A DNA stretch of 64,000 bases from Panicum virgatum (taxonomy: Eukaryota; Streptophyta; Magnoliopsida; Poales; Poaceae). The notes beneath the pieces were generated by a model that was given only the letters and a program-made list of their open reading frames with translations, was not told the DNA's origin and did not search any database. Position 1 is the stretch's first letter. Each line of letters starts with the position of its first letter. Below are positions 45,427 through 57,600 of this stretch, piece by piece. Position numbers and translations under genes: made by a program. The stretch lies in contig NC_053140.1 of NCBI RefSeq assembly GCF_016808335.1, positions 27,770,086 through 27,834,085 of the forward strand, given 5' to 3'.

Positions 45427-46908
45427 TGTTGGTACTTTGTAACATCACGAATAAAATCCGCAAGCGCACGGATACCGCTGTAGCTTTCACCCAAGAGTAT
45501 TCCAGGGTATCGTATCCACTGGGAAACGTGAGTACACTCTCTACGGGTTCAGGCTCGTCCAAGGACACACACACTAGTGTAGAAGGATAGGAAGAGAGGA
45601 CTTTCTAAGATCTTGAATCTATATTTAGAAGAAGAGATCACGTCACCGTTATACTTCGAGCTACTAGTTTCGACCGGCTTATACAAGCTGATAGCTCCAA
45701 TAATACGTGCTCTATCCGATATCCGAACATTGAGGATTATTAGGGCTCGAACAGGGCTGTCACCACATGCCGGCTACCTCTACAAACTATGGGACTATCA
45801 GACAACAGAGTGGTATAGTCCAGCCTAGACACCACGTCTATGCTATTCCCTACTAACTCTAGAGGTGATCAGGGTTATCCTTTCCTATCCGGAGCCCAAC
45901 TCTAGAGTCAGATGCTACTCTCTAAGCATACACTCATGTAATATAAGGCAGAGATAATAACTTGCAATCTAAACTCTAATTCTAAATAAGAAAGTCTCGA
46001 ACACTTAGAACGGAATAAGCATCCGTCGAGGTACAAGCAGAGATGAGCACCGACAAGCCTGGCACATCCCCCGACTCTCTCCCTCACTCTCGTAGAGGTA
46101 CAATTTGGAGAAGAGCACCGTTACCGGCGCCCCTCCTAAGTATCTCTACTCCTAAACTGTCTAAGACAACTCTCACTCAAGTGAGAACTCAAGAGAAGAT
46201 GTTGTAGTGTGATGTGTGGTGTGTTCTCATTTGCACCCCCTCCCCTTGTATTTATAGCAGGGAACCACCTGCCATTTGCCCGGGGATTAAGCCAAACCGC
46301 CATTGGGGACCAACTACACCTCGCCATGTGTCATCTGAGAGGCGGTGGGGCCCGTGGGCAGCCACCACATGCTCGGCCGGCCATACAACGTGTCTGTTCG
46401 GCCCAAATCTTGGTCTGAAGGCTGCTAGGTGGGCTCTCATGTCATGTATATAGGTTTGGGCTTGTCTTAAGTCGGTTTGATGGATCTGGTGGGCCCGTAG
46501 ATCCTCGTGAACGCGTCTGATTCGTCGAGAAGTTGTTGCCTCGGATCAACGATGTGTCACCTTGCTTTTGGGCTGCATTCTCCTCTCATTCCCAAGCATA
46601 AGCAACCTGCACATAAATATACACCAACACTTTATGGAATTTGTTAGCAATAACTCCTACCACTAGTGTTGACGCTCGTCTTTCATACACTCATGTAGGA
46701 GCTGATGGCTTGCCTTGATGGTCGGGTTTGTATCTTGACGCTTGAAGCCTGTTTTACCTGCATTTCCGCCTGAATTCCAATATAGTAATATTTCTAAGAG
46801 GAAACGTGGAATTGGCTCTTTATGGATAACATAGGAAGGTATGAGACATTATTCACATGATTTCAGGCTCCGGTGATGCTTGAAATGAGTCGTTAGCGAG
46901 CGCCAACA
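45427..46908 (-). mobile_element. Athila-like LTR 1, minus strand
   Basis: On the minus strand it starts TGTTGGCGCTCGCTAACGAC at 46908 and ends ACCAACA at 45427. Its end is about 90% identical to that of the plus-strand LTR at 41977-43268, but inverted. The TATA-like CTATAAATAC (minus strand) is at about 46245-46256. 46909-47005 is a 97-bp remnant of the adjoining internal region, with a purine-rich tract and CGAGGACGAGCAAAGAAC on the minus strand. Confidence 0.85.
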
Positions 46909-47005
46909 AGATTCTCCACACTTAGTTCTTTGCTCGTCCTCGAGTAAAGGCAAGAACTAAAGCGGATCCGACTTCATATGATATGGAACATGCATATAGA
47001 TTATT

Positions 47006-48421
47006 GTTGGTACTTTGTAACGTCACGAATAAAATCTGCAAGCGCACGGATACCGCTGTAGCTTTCACCCAAGAGTATTCCAGGGCATCGTATCCACTGG
47101 GAACGTGAGTGCACTATCTACGGGTTCAGACAGTCCAAGGACACACACACTGGTGTAGGAGGATAGGAAAGAGAGGACTTTCTAAGATCTAGAATCTATG
47201 TTTAGAAGAAGAGATCACGTCGCCGTTATACTTCGAGCTAAAGGTATCAACCGGCTTAAACAAGCCGATAGCTAAAATAATAGTGCTATATCCGATATGC
47301 GAATGTGGAGGATTACTAGGGCTCGAACAGGGCTGTCACCACCTGTCAGCTACCTCTACAAATCGTGGGACTATCAAACAACTGAGTGGTATAGTCCAGC
47401 CTAGACACCACGTCTACGCCTTTCCCTACTAACTCTAGAGGCGATCAGGGTTATCCTTTTCTATTCGGAGCCCACTCTAGAGTCAAATGCTACTCGTTAA
47501 GCATACACATCAACTAATATAAGTTAGAGATGATAACTTGCGATCTAAACTCTAATTCTAAATAAACAAAGAAAGTCTCGAATACTTACAACTGAATAAG
47601 CATCCGTCGAGGTACAAGCGGAGAAGAGCGCCGACAAGCCCGGCACTTCCCCCGACTATCTCCCTCACTCTCGTGTAGAGGTACAAATTGGAGAAGAGCG
47701 CCGTTGCCGGCGCCCTTCCTGAGTACCTCTACCCCTCTCCTCTACTAAACACAAGCTAGAGAGGCTCTACACTTGATGGTGAGTGATGTGAGTGTGTTGT
47801 TCTAATTGTCACCCCCTCCCGTCATATATATAGGAGGGAGTCACCAGCCTCTTGCCCGGGAAATGACCCAAACCGCCATTGGAAACCAATCACACCTCGC
47901 CATGTGTCATCTGAGAGGCAGTGGGGCCCGTGGGCCGCCACCACTGGGTCGGGCGACCTGGAGGTCGGCCGACCGTGGGCTGGGCCCGTTCGGCCCAGTC
48001 TTTGGTCAGATGGCTGCTAGGTGGGCCGCTATGTCATGTATATGGGTAAGGGCCTGTCTTAAGTCGGTTTGGTAACTCTGGTGGGCTCGTAGATCCTCGT
48101 GAACGCATCTGATTTGTCGAGAAGGTGTTGCCTCGGATCGATGACGTATCACCTTGCTTATGGGCTGCATCTTTCTCTTATGTGCAGCTGCCAAGTGGGC
48201 CCTTTTGGCCTTTGGGCTTGCTGGTGCTTGGCCTAGGAATTTATGCCTTGGATAATATGCTTGTCACATGCAATTTTGGCCCAAATTCACCTGCACACAT
48301 TCTCAGACCAGCATATGTGGAATTCGTCAAATAATCGTCATATGCTAACATTTATTCCTTCTGATGCTCGACTTTTGCGCGATAGTTGACGGTCAAAATG
48401 GGTCGTTAGTGACCGTCAACA
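47006..48421 (-). mobile_element. Athila-like LTR 2, minus strand (3' LTR)
   Basis: On the minus strand it starts TGTTGACGGTCACTAACGAC at 48421 and ends ACCAACA at 47006, 1416 bp. A TATA-like CTATATATATG lies at about 47823-47833. It directly abuts the remnant of the element that carries LTR 1, so it belongs to a separate element that inserted there. Its internal region continues to the right (48422-49217, then 58157-61133). Confidence 0.87.
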
Positions 48422-49217
48422 ATTATTCTAAACTTCACCCTTACCTATGAATTTTGATGTGTCTACCATGAATTGTTTGGGAAGTTGAAGAGTGGAATGG
48501 TGCTGACTTCAGTCTCCTCCACTTTCCTACTACATGACTGGGGTTTTGGAAATATTTTTGCAAAGACCAACCATAGCTTTACTTCTCCATAGGATCTCTC
48601 ATATCGCTCATTGTGTATGTATATATCCTCACCAAGGCATGGCTTCTTTTTACCCTACTTCTAAGGATAGCATATGTGGAGCTCATGGTCGGGAAATTGG
48701 AAGCATGCACTTGTGTTACATATATTGCAAAACCAAACAATGGATCCATGGAGATGACAAATCACACAAGTTGATCAAGATTATGCACATATGTGGAAGG
48801 TGGATGATGGAATGAAATACTCCTTTTATGAATCTCTCTCTTTTATTTGGATAACACGAGGACATGGCTATATTATTGTATATCTCTTTTTTTCCTTTTT
48901 TTCTTGGACCTTGATGTGTCCAATTTTTCTCTTTTTTTGGGTCATGCTTCTTGGGCATGCCATCTTTTTTTGAATAGCCCATGCCTCATTTGAAGGATAC
49001 TAGAGAGAGAGATCATTAAACATTGAGTTTTATTTTGTGGATGGATGGAATGGGGTAGCTAACTTCCAATGTAGAAGTTTTAGATGGTGGAGTGCACATG
49101 ATCTTAATTAAATAAGTCTGAAAGGCATCTCACTAGGGTCACAAAGTTTGATGAAGCCCAATGCAGCAACAAGGCACATATGTGTAAAGATTTGTATCAA
49201 GAAGATCAACATATGGC
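48422..49217 (-). other. 3' non-coding region of the minus-strand Athila-like element (left part)
   Basis: No gene is seen. It is homologous to about 1200-1930 in the same orientation relative to the LTR. It is cut at 49222 by the Del/Tekay-type element and resumes at 58157. Confidence 0.7.
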
Positions 49218-49222
49218 TTTGG

Positions 49223-52200
49223 TGTAACACCCGGTTTATAAAAGAACATAAACCGAGCAATCATATACGTGCCAGGATCAAGTCACACGTATATACAACA
49301 GAATGAACAGTATATCATAGCACATATCACGTAAAAAGACATAATAAAGCGAATACGAATGTTATTTATTACAATAATGACAAAGTGTCTGATACAGCGG
49401 AAGCGAAGTACAAAATACGATAAAGCTCTCTGAAGCCGAAGCAGGGCGCCACAGGGACGTCGACTGGGAGACGAACACCTAGAAGTCCTCGTAGTCCTGG
49501 TAGCGCTGAGCGAACTCCCTCGCGTCGGCAGGAACTGAGCAGCAGTAGCGTAGCCAAGAGGAAAAAGTAGAGAAGAGGCAAGGGTGAGTACACAACTTGT
49601 ACTCAACAAGTATAACACAAACTATGAGGCTCTAGGCTGGCTGACTCAATTGCATTAGCTTTTAAGTGTTGGCAAAATTTTATTAAAGCTATTTACTACG
49701 AGTTGATGAATTACCATTTACCCAGTTACATAGTAATTAATCAGAATTAATTATGATACTACTGAGAACCATACCAAAAACCAAGCCACCAAGGTAACCC
49801 CGAGAAGCACCTCCCTCGTCGGAAGGAGATAACTTCACTAATCAAAAGGAGGATCTGGGCCGCTCATAACCGTGAGCACGGCTAGTATACCAGTTTTACA
49901 CTCTGCAGAGGTTGCACATCTTTACCCACAAGTCGTGAGCTACGCCAGTTGTTCATCACACTTCCTTAGGTGAGATGGCCAGCGACTCACTACGAGGCCT
50001 TTAAAAAGAATCTCGTTGGTAAGGCGTAACCGCGAGAGTTAGGTCGGCGACGATGGGGCCCACCTCCAGGGGTACAAGCACGTAGCACAGACCAAGCCGG
50101 AGGAGCAGGGACCATTGAAGCTTGCTACTCTTGCCCCGCAGGTAAGTTACTCCAAACCAAAAAGATCTAATTATTACGCCAAGTCTATCCCATTCTAGCC
50201 TTGTGGTAGCGCTGTTGTCCCAGGTTGTCGCTCTATGAACCGGTCCTTATGGAGAGTGGCCAACCAAGCACTAAGCACCGTGCTGGCCCCCTAAACCATG
50301 TTTCTAACAAAACCAGTTTTTAACGAGACGTGAGCCACTCAAGCCACACAGAGGGCCACTCTCAGAATTAAGTTGCATATACCATTAATCAAATTAATTA
50401 AAAAGGACCAAAGTGTGTTATAGCGCAGCAACCTAGCACAACTAACCAAAATGCAACCCAAAGGTATATATAAAGGATATAAAGTGGCTAGGAAAGTCCT
50501 TATAGGCATACAATATTAAAATGCAGTATGAAAATGTATTTAAAGGTGATAGGTGGTTCATGTTATACTTGCCTTCCTCGTACTGCTCTGGCTGCTGCTC
50601 AAAGTGCTCGGAAGACGGCTGCTCCGGGTACTGGCACTGGGGCTCCTCAGATGGATCAACGTCTACTCACGAACACATGGCCAAAACAAGGCACAATAAT
50701 AAGCATACAAGCAAACACTAGCAAAAAGCTAAAGAACAGTACATCAAAATATAAAAACAGCACACTAAACTACTCTTAGAACTATTCTACGCGTTACAAC
50801 GATCGCGTGGACATAAAGAACGCTAAAAACGGAGCTAAAACGCATTTTCTAGGCTAAAAACAAGGTTCAAGGGCTAAACTGCAAGAAATCTAAGGTTTCA
50901 GGGGCTTTTCTGCAAAAACCAAGGGCCTAAACATAATAACCGAAAAGATCCAGGGCTAGCATGCAAAACCTACCAGGCTGGACGGCGGGTTTTATTTTAA
51001 AGAAACCCAGGGTCTAAAACGTAAAAGCAGGGGCGGTTTTGGAATTATTTTTCAACAGACAAGGACTGCGGGTTTATATTGGGAAAAGTGGGGGTCTCTT
51101 TAGCAAGATTACCAGCGCTGACCGGTATCCGCCTGGGTTGACCTGGACTCGGGTATTTCTGGGCCGTTAGATCTCGATCGGGCGGCCAAGGAGCGTTGGG
51201 CGCGCGGGGCGGCGGCAGGAGCACTGGCGCGCGGCGGCGCACGGCGGCGGGGTCGCCGGTGTTTGGCTAAACGGCCCTCCAAGGCTCGGTTTGGGCCGGG
51301 GTTTGGCCGTGGACGCTCCTCTCGCCATGCGTAATTCACTGGCGGTGCCAGAAGGGCAGATCGGGGTTCCGAGCGTGGCGCGCGTCGGAGTTGGCGGCTC
51401 GGCGGCGACTAGCTCCGCGGCGGCGCTTCACCGGAGAACACCGATAACGGTGTTCCGGGGCCTAATTCGACTCGTATTTCGGTCCGAAACGGCGTACGCG
51501 TCATGCGTCAATCACTGGTGGCACTATCTGGGCCCGGGGTGGCTCGGAGGCATGGGTGCGGCGGCGGTGGCGGCGAGCCTCGCCGGGGCGCGGCGCACAG
51601 GGTCGAAGGGGTGGCCTACAGGCTCTAGTTTCTAATGCAAAAGGGAGAGGAGGTGGAGAAGGTCCTCACCGTGGCCCGAATCGGGCGGAGATGAAGCACA
51701 GCGGGGTTGGGGGTGAGGTACGGCGGCGCGGCGTGGACCGGCGTTCGTGGAGAAGGGCGCTGCTGGGGTCGAAGTCGAGGAGGGAGATCTCGGGGAGGGT
51801 CCTGGCGCCAAGGAGGAGATCCTGCGGCTGCTCTTGGTGGCGGAGATGGCCTGGGCGTGCTGGACCCCGGCGGCGCAGAGGCAGCGGTGCGCCCGCGGAG
51901 GCGCAGAGCTCTGCTCCAGGCGGAGCAAAGCAAGGCGGCCGAGGGTAGGGTTTGGGGCGTCTGCGGTGGCGAGATGCGTCGCAGGGGGGGTCGCAGGTGC
52001 GTTTAAAGGGTAAGGCCGGGGATCTCGGGCAGCTGGTTTCCAAGCGGGGAAACGAGGATCGCGGCGGCGAGCTCGGGCGGGCGTTGCGCGCTGGAGAAGG
52101 AAAGGAGGAAGGGGATGGCGCCGACAGGTGGGCCAGGGGCGTCGGTGGGAGCGGGCGCGAGCGCGCAGGGTGCGCGAGCCGGGCTGGAGCGAGCGGCGAA

Positions 52201-52693
52201 GCGAGCTGGGCTGCGGCGCTGGATCGGGCGAGTTGCTGGGCCGAGGTGGGGGGCGGGCTGCGCGAGAGAAGGGAAAGAGGGAGTGGGCCGCGGGTCTACT
52301 GGCCTAGGAGGAGAGGAGGGGCGCGCCCTGGGCTGAAGAAGTGGGCCGCGAGCGGGAAAGGAGGCAGGCCGGACTGGGTTAGCTGCTGGGTTGGGCCAGC
52401 TGGGCTGAGGGTTGGGTTTGGGTTTCTTCTTTTTTTCTTTTCCTTTTCTTTTTCAAACTCACTCAAACTATCTATTTGAATTCAATTCAAATTTGAATTC
52501 AAACTCCTATGCACTGAAACAAGTAAAACTATGCAACGGCATGAATGCGCAAACAGTTAGCCCTAAAATAAATTTTAATTACTTATGCAACAAAATTAGA
52601 TTAAATGCAAGCTAAGCAATTTAAATCCTTAGAAAATTTAAATAAACCAATTAATTTTATTATTAACTAGGAAAGTTAAATTAGGGTGTTACA
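49223..52693 (-). mobile_element. 3' LTR of the young Del/Tekay-type element
   Basis: Both ends are TGTAACACCC/GGGTGTTACA. Compared with the other LTR I find five differences: 49268 (C/T), 49505 (G/A), 50031 (C/T), 51003 (A/C) and 51155 (A/G). The right third (51150-52430) is GC-rich and shows long open frames on both strands in both copies; these are not genes. Confidence 0.95.
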
Positions 52694-52711
52694 AATCCTA
52701 CCCCCTTACAG
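52694..52711 (-). promoter_or_regulatory. Polypurine tract of the young element
   Basis: On the minus strand CTGTAAGGGGGTAGGATT directly precedes the TGTAACACCC start of the 3' LTR. This is the typical plus-strand priming site of Del/Tekay elements. Confidence 0.85.
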
Positions 52712-52738
52712 GAATCTCGTCCCGAGATTCTGGGCTGG

Positions 52739-53909
52739 CTAGCAAAGAGATCCGGGTATGTCTCCATCAACTCTTCTTCCTTCTTCTAGCAAGTCCTCCG
52801 AAAATACATCCGGGCATTCAAACACCACGCGAATACCATCTGTGGGTCTAGCCTCCATCTGATGAAGAAAACCAGAAGGCTCTATAGCACTGGCTGTCAC
52901 TTCTTGGCCATCAGGTGCTGACAAGTGAACTGTCCGCTGAGCACAATCAATACGGACTCCCCATCTGGTCAGGGTCTCCATGCCCAAAATCACATCTATC
53001 CCCGAGTAATCAATGACGATCAAACCAGTGCGGAATTCTGCCCCCCTTATGACAATACTAACTCTGGAGCATATAGAGCATGTGTGTATCTGGCCCCCAG
53101 GTGAGGTAACTATCATAGCTGTCCTCATACAAGAAACGATGCTGCTCGGCAAATGACTTGGAAATGAAAGAATGAGTAGCACCGGTATCGAAAAGCACCA
53201 TAGCTGGATAAGAGTTGACCATGAATGTACCAATAACCACATTAGGAGCCTCAGCAGCTGACTTGGCCGTCACGTGGTTCACCTTCCCCTGTCGTGGTGC
53301 CCTGGGTTGGGCTGGGCGCCCCTGCTGTCCTGCCTGCCGTGGAGCCTGAGGTGCTGGACAGCTTTTAGCATAATGACCTTTCTGCCCGCATTTGTAGCAC
53401 ATGCGATGGCGGTGAATGGCGCTTCTTCGTCGACCTCCCTGTGAACTTATCTTCACATCTTGCATTATTTCTGCTGCTTGCTCTTTGGACTCCTTGCGAC
53501 CGCGTGGCTGGATCACATTCATAGTGATAGTCAACCCATCAACATAATCATGGAGAGCTTGATTCTCGACCTGTGTATCTCTAGAGCACTTAGGATCCTT
53601 TCTCTTTGGCATGATCTGTAGCTCTCCGACCGATGGACCGTCAAGGAAAAGGGAATCCTCCGCTAGCTGCCCTTGATGAGGCATCTTTCTCTTTGTACCG
53701 GAGAACAACCTCTGGTTCCTTTTAGTTGTGGCTTCATCTTCAGTCGCACTAACTTGACGACAAGGAACACCATAGAATTGGCAACACTGGCAAGTTTTCT
53801 CACCATCACCCATTGCACTGACTCCAAGGTCTTTTTGTTCTGCCGACATCTGAGCTGGGATAAAAGGAAAATACATATTGGTAAGGTCAAGGAAGAGAGA
53901 AAACTCCAT
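52739..53909 (-). pseudogene. Chimeric gag-protease ORF of the young element, with a non-gag N-terminal segment
   Basis: The minus strand reads from 53909. Residues 1 to about 130 (MEFSLFLDL, a CQCCQFYGVPC cysteine cluster, GTKRKMPHQGQLAED, IMPKRKDPKC) do not look like gag. A nucleocapsid zinc knuckle follows (CYKCGQKGHYAKSC, 171-184), and then the retropepsin active site DTGATHSFI (241-249). Near 53140 the frame shifts, and the protease continues in another frame to 52739 (GIDVILGMETLTRWGV, CPDVFSEDL), where it stops before any RT. The capsid core domain (Retrotrans_gag) is missing. A functional Gag-Pol cannot be made. Confidence 0.85.
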
Positions 53910-54664
53910 TATTTAAGGTTTTATCCCATTTAGACAACACTGCACAGGCATTACTGCTGATAACTCCAGATAAACGTCACATAAATCTGGGAAAAAGGAA
54001 CTAGAGCATAACTCTTTGGTTTCGTCTGAGAGATTCTCAACTTCTCTTGTACTAGTTGTAGGCCGGGGTGTCACATCCCTACCCCCTTACAGAAACCGAC
54101 GTCCCCGTCGGTGACGTCCTTGCCAGTGAATCCCTGGATATCATACCCTCTTCGTATTATCCTTCTTCTCAACAAACAAGACCGGGGAAACTCAAGGCAT
54201 GATAAGGTAGAGAGGTTAGAGTGGATTGTTTTACCCCCCAACGATCTAACTCATTTTATTAATTAGTTACTTTAACATAAGAGTGATTTTCTTTAAACAA
54301 CTTTAAACTACTAAGCTATGCAATCATTCAAAAATCCAGAACAAGCATGAAGCATAATAACAAGCAGACAATTTTCACAACTTAGCCGAGTTTAGCAAAA
54401 GACTCGACTAACACAACGCGTCGCAGAACGTGCTATCGTATTATCATAAAAAGGTCACCTAGCTATGCTCATGGTGGTCAGATGACTGATTCAGGCCAAA
54501 ATCTACGAAATCTATTCTTTAGAGAGAGAAATCAAGGCAAGACGGGTAAAAAGTCATAGAAGTCAAGGGGTATAATAGTAAAATAGTTTCAGCAGTCAAG
54601 GATTGGTGAGAAGAAGTCCTAAAACTCGACCAGTTCTATCTAGGCTTCGTCCTACAGTCGATAC
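53910..54664 (-). other. Leader of the young element, containing a second LTR-start junction
   Basis: No gene is seen. On the minus strand 54100-54060 reads CTGTAAGGGGGTAGGGA followed by TGTGACACCCCGGCC, that is, a second polypurine tract joined to the start of another Del/Tekay LTR. The rest is leader sequence. Confidence 0.75.
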
Positions 54665-54677
54665 GGCTCTGATACCA
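54665..54677 (-). promoter_or_regulatory. Primer binding site, tRNA-iMet type
   Basis: On the minus strand TGGTATCAGAGCC lies three bases after the 5' LTR end. It is a perfect match to the 3' end of initiator tRNA-Met, the usual primer of Del/Tekay elements. Confidence 0.93.
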
Positions 54678-54680
54678 CTC

Positions 54681-57600
54681 TGTAACACCCGGTTTATAAA
54701 AGAACATAAACCGAGCAATCATATATGTGCCAGGATCAAGTCACACGTATATACAACAGAATGAACAGTATATCATAGCACATATCACGTAAAAAGACAT
54801 AATAAAGCGAATACGAATGTTATTTATTACAATAATGACAAAGTGTCTGATACAGCGGAAGCGAAGTACAAAATACGATAAAGCTCTCTGAAGCCGAAGC
54901 AGGGCGCCACAGGGACGTCGACTGGGAGACGAACACCTAGAAGTCCTCGTAGTCCTGGTAGCACTGAGCGAACTCCCTCGCGTCGGCAGGAACTGAGCAG
55001 CAGTAGCGTAGCCAAGAGGAAAAAGTAGAGAAGAGGCAAGGGTGAGTACACAACTTGTACTCAACAAGTATAACACAAACTATGAGGCTCTAGGCTGGCT
55101 GACTCAATTGCATTAGCTTTTAAGTGTTGGCAAAATTTTATTAAAGCTATTTACTACGAGTTGATGAATTACCATTTACCCAGTTACATAGTAATTAATC
55201 AGAATTAATTATGATACTACTGAGAACCATACCAAAAACCAAGCCACCAAGGTAACCCCGAGAAGCACCTCCCTCGTCGGAAGGAGATAACTTCACTAAT
55301 CAAAAGGAGGATCTGGGCCGCTCATAACCGTGAGCACGGCTAGTATACCAGTTTTACACTCTGCAGAGGTTGCACATCTTTACCCACAAGTCGTGAGCTA
55401 CGCCAGTTGTTCATCACACTTCCTTAGGTGAGATGGCCAGCGACTCACTACGAGGCCTTTAAAAAGAATCTCGTTGGTAAGGCGTAACTGCGAGAGTTAG
55501 GTCGGCGACGATGGGGCCCACCTCCAGGGGTACAAGCACGTAGCACAGACCAAGCCGGAGGAGCAGGGACCATTGAAGCTTGCTACTCTTGCCCCGCAGG
55601 TAAGTTACTCCAAACCAAAAAGATCTAATTATTACGCCAAGTCTATCCCATTCTAGCCTTGTGGTAGCGCTGTTGTCCCAGGTTGTCGCTCTATGAACCG
55701 GTCCTTATGGAGAGTGGCCAACCAAGCACTAAGCACCGTGCTGGCCCCCTAAACCATGTTTCTAACAAAACCAGTTTTTAACGAGACGTGAGCCACTCAA
55801 GCCACACAGAGGGCCACTCTCAGAATTAAGTTGCATATACCATTAATCAAATTAATTAAAAAGGACCAAAGTGTGTTATAGCGCAGCAACCTAGCACAAC
55901 TAACCAAAATGCAACCCAAAGGTATATATAAAGGATATAAAGTGGCTAGGAAAGTCCTTATAGGCATACAATATTAAAATGCAGTATGAAAATGTATTTA
56001 AAGGTGATAGGTGGTTCATGTTATACTTGCCTTCCTCGTACTGCTCTGGCTGCTGCTCAAAGTGCTCGGAAGACGGCTGCTCCGGGTACTGGCACTGGGG
56101 CTCCTCAGATGGATCAACGTCTACTCACGAACACATGGCCAAAACAAGGCACAATAATAAGCATACAAGCAAACACTAGCAAAAAGCTAAAGAACAGTAC
56201 ATCAAAATATAAAAACAGCACACTAAACTACTCTTAGAACTATTCTACGCGTTACAACGATCGCGTGGACATAAAGAACGCTAAAAACGGAGCTAAAACG
56301 CATTTTCTAGGCTAAAAACAAGGTTCAAGGGCTAAACTGCAAGAAATCTAAGGTTTCAGGGGCTTTTCTGCAAAAACCAAGGGCCTAAACATAATAACCG
56401 AAAAGATCCAGGGCTAGCATGCAAAACCTACCAGGCTGGACGGCGGGTTTTATTTTAAAGCAACCCAGGGTCTAAAACGTAAAAGCAGGGGCGGTTTTGG
56501 AATTATTTTTCAACAGACAAGGACTGCGGGTTTATATTGGGAAAAGTGGGGGTCTCTTTAGCAAGATTACCAGCGCTGACCGGTATCCGCCTGGGTTGAC
56601 CTGGACTCGGGTGTTTCTGGGCCGTTAGATCTCGATCGGGCGGCCAAGGAGCGTTGGGCGCGCGGGGCGGCGGCAGGAGCACTGGCGCGCGGCGGCGCAC
56701 GGCGGCGGGGTCGCCGGTGTTTGGCTAAACGGCCCTCCAAGGCTCGGTTTGGGCCGGGGTTTGGCCGTGGACGCTCCTCTCGCCATGCGTAATTCACTGG
56801 CGGTGCCAGAAGGGCAGATCGGGGTTCCGAGCGTGGCGCGCGTCGGAGTTGGCGGCTCGGCGGCGACTAGCTCCGCGGCGGCGCTTCACCGGAGAACACC
56901 GATAACGGTGTTCCGGGGCCTAATTCGACTCGTATTTCGGTCCGAAACGGCGTACGCGTCATGCGTCAATCACTGGTGGCACTATCTGGGCCCGGGGTGG
57001 CTCGGAGGCATGGGTGCGGCGGCGGTGGCGGCGAGCCTCGCCGGGGCGCGGCGCACAGGGTCGAAGGGGTGGCCTACAGGCTCTAGTTTCTAATGCAAAA
57101 GGGAGAGGAGGTGGAGAAGGTCCTCACCGTGGCCCGAATCGGGCGGAGATGAAGCACAGCGGGGTTGGGGGTGAGGTACGGCGGCGCGGCGTGGACCGGC
57201 GTTCGTGGAGAAGGGCGCTGCTGGGGTCGAAGTCGAGGAGGGAGATCTCGGGGAGGGTCCTGGCGCCAAGGAGGAGATCCTGCGGCTGCTCTTGGTGGCG
57301 GAGATGGCCTGGGCGTGCTGGACCCCGGCGGCGCAGAGGCAGCGGTGCGCCCGCGGAGGCGCAGAGCTCTGCTCCAGGCGGAGCAAAGCAAGGCGGCCGA
57401 GGGTAGGGTTTGGGGCGTCTGCGGTGGCGAGATGCGTCGCAGGGGGGGTCGCAGGTGCGTTTAAAGGGTAAGGCCGGGGATCTCGGGCAGCTGGTTTCCA
57501 AGCGGGGAAACGAGGATCGCGGCGGCGAGCTCGGGCGGGCGTTGCGCGCTGGAGAAGGAAAGGAGGAAGGGGATGGCGCCGACAGGTGGGCCAGGGGCGT

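Noticed and set aside
51045..52615. Many open frames of 65-175 codons on both strands, repeated at 56503-58073
   Set aside because: They lie in the GC-rich part of the two LTRs, overlap each other on both strands and encode low-complexity Arg/Gly/Ala strings. They duplicate only because the LTRs do.
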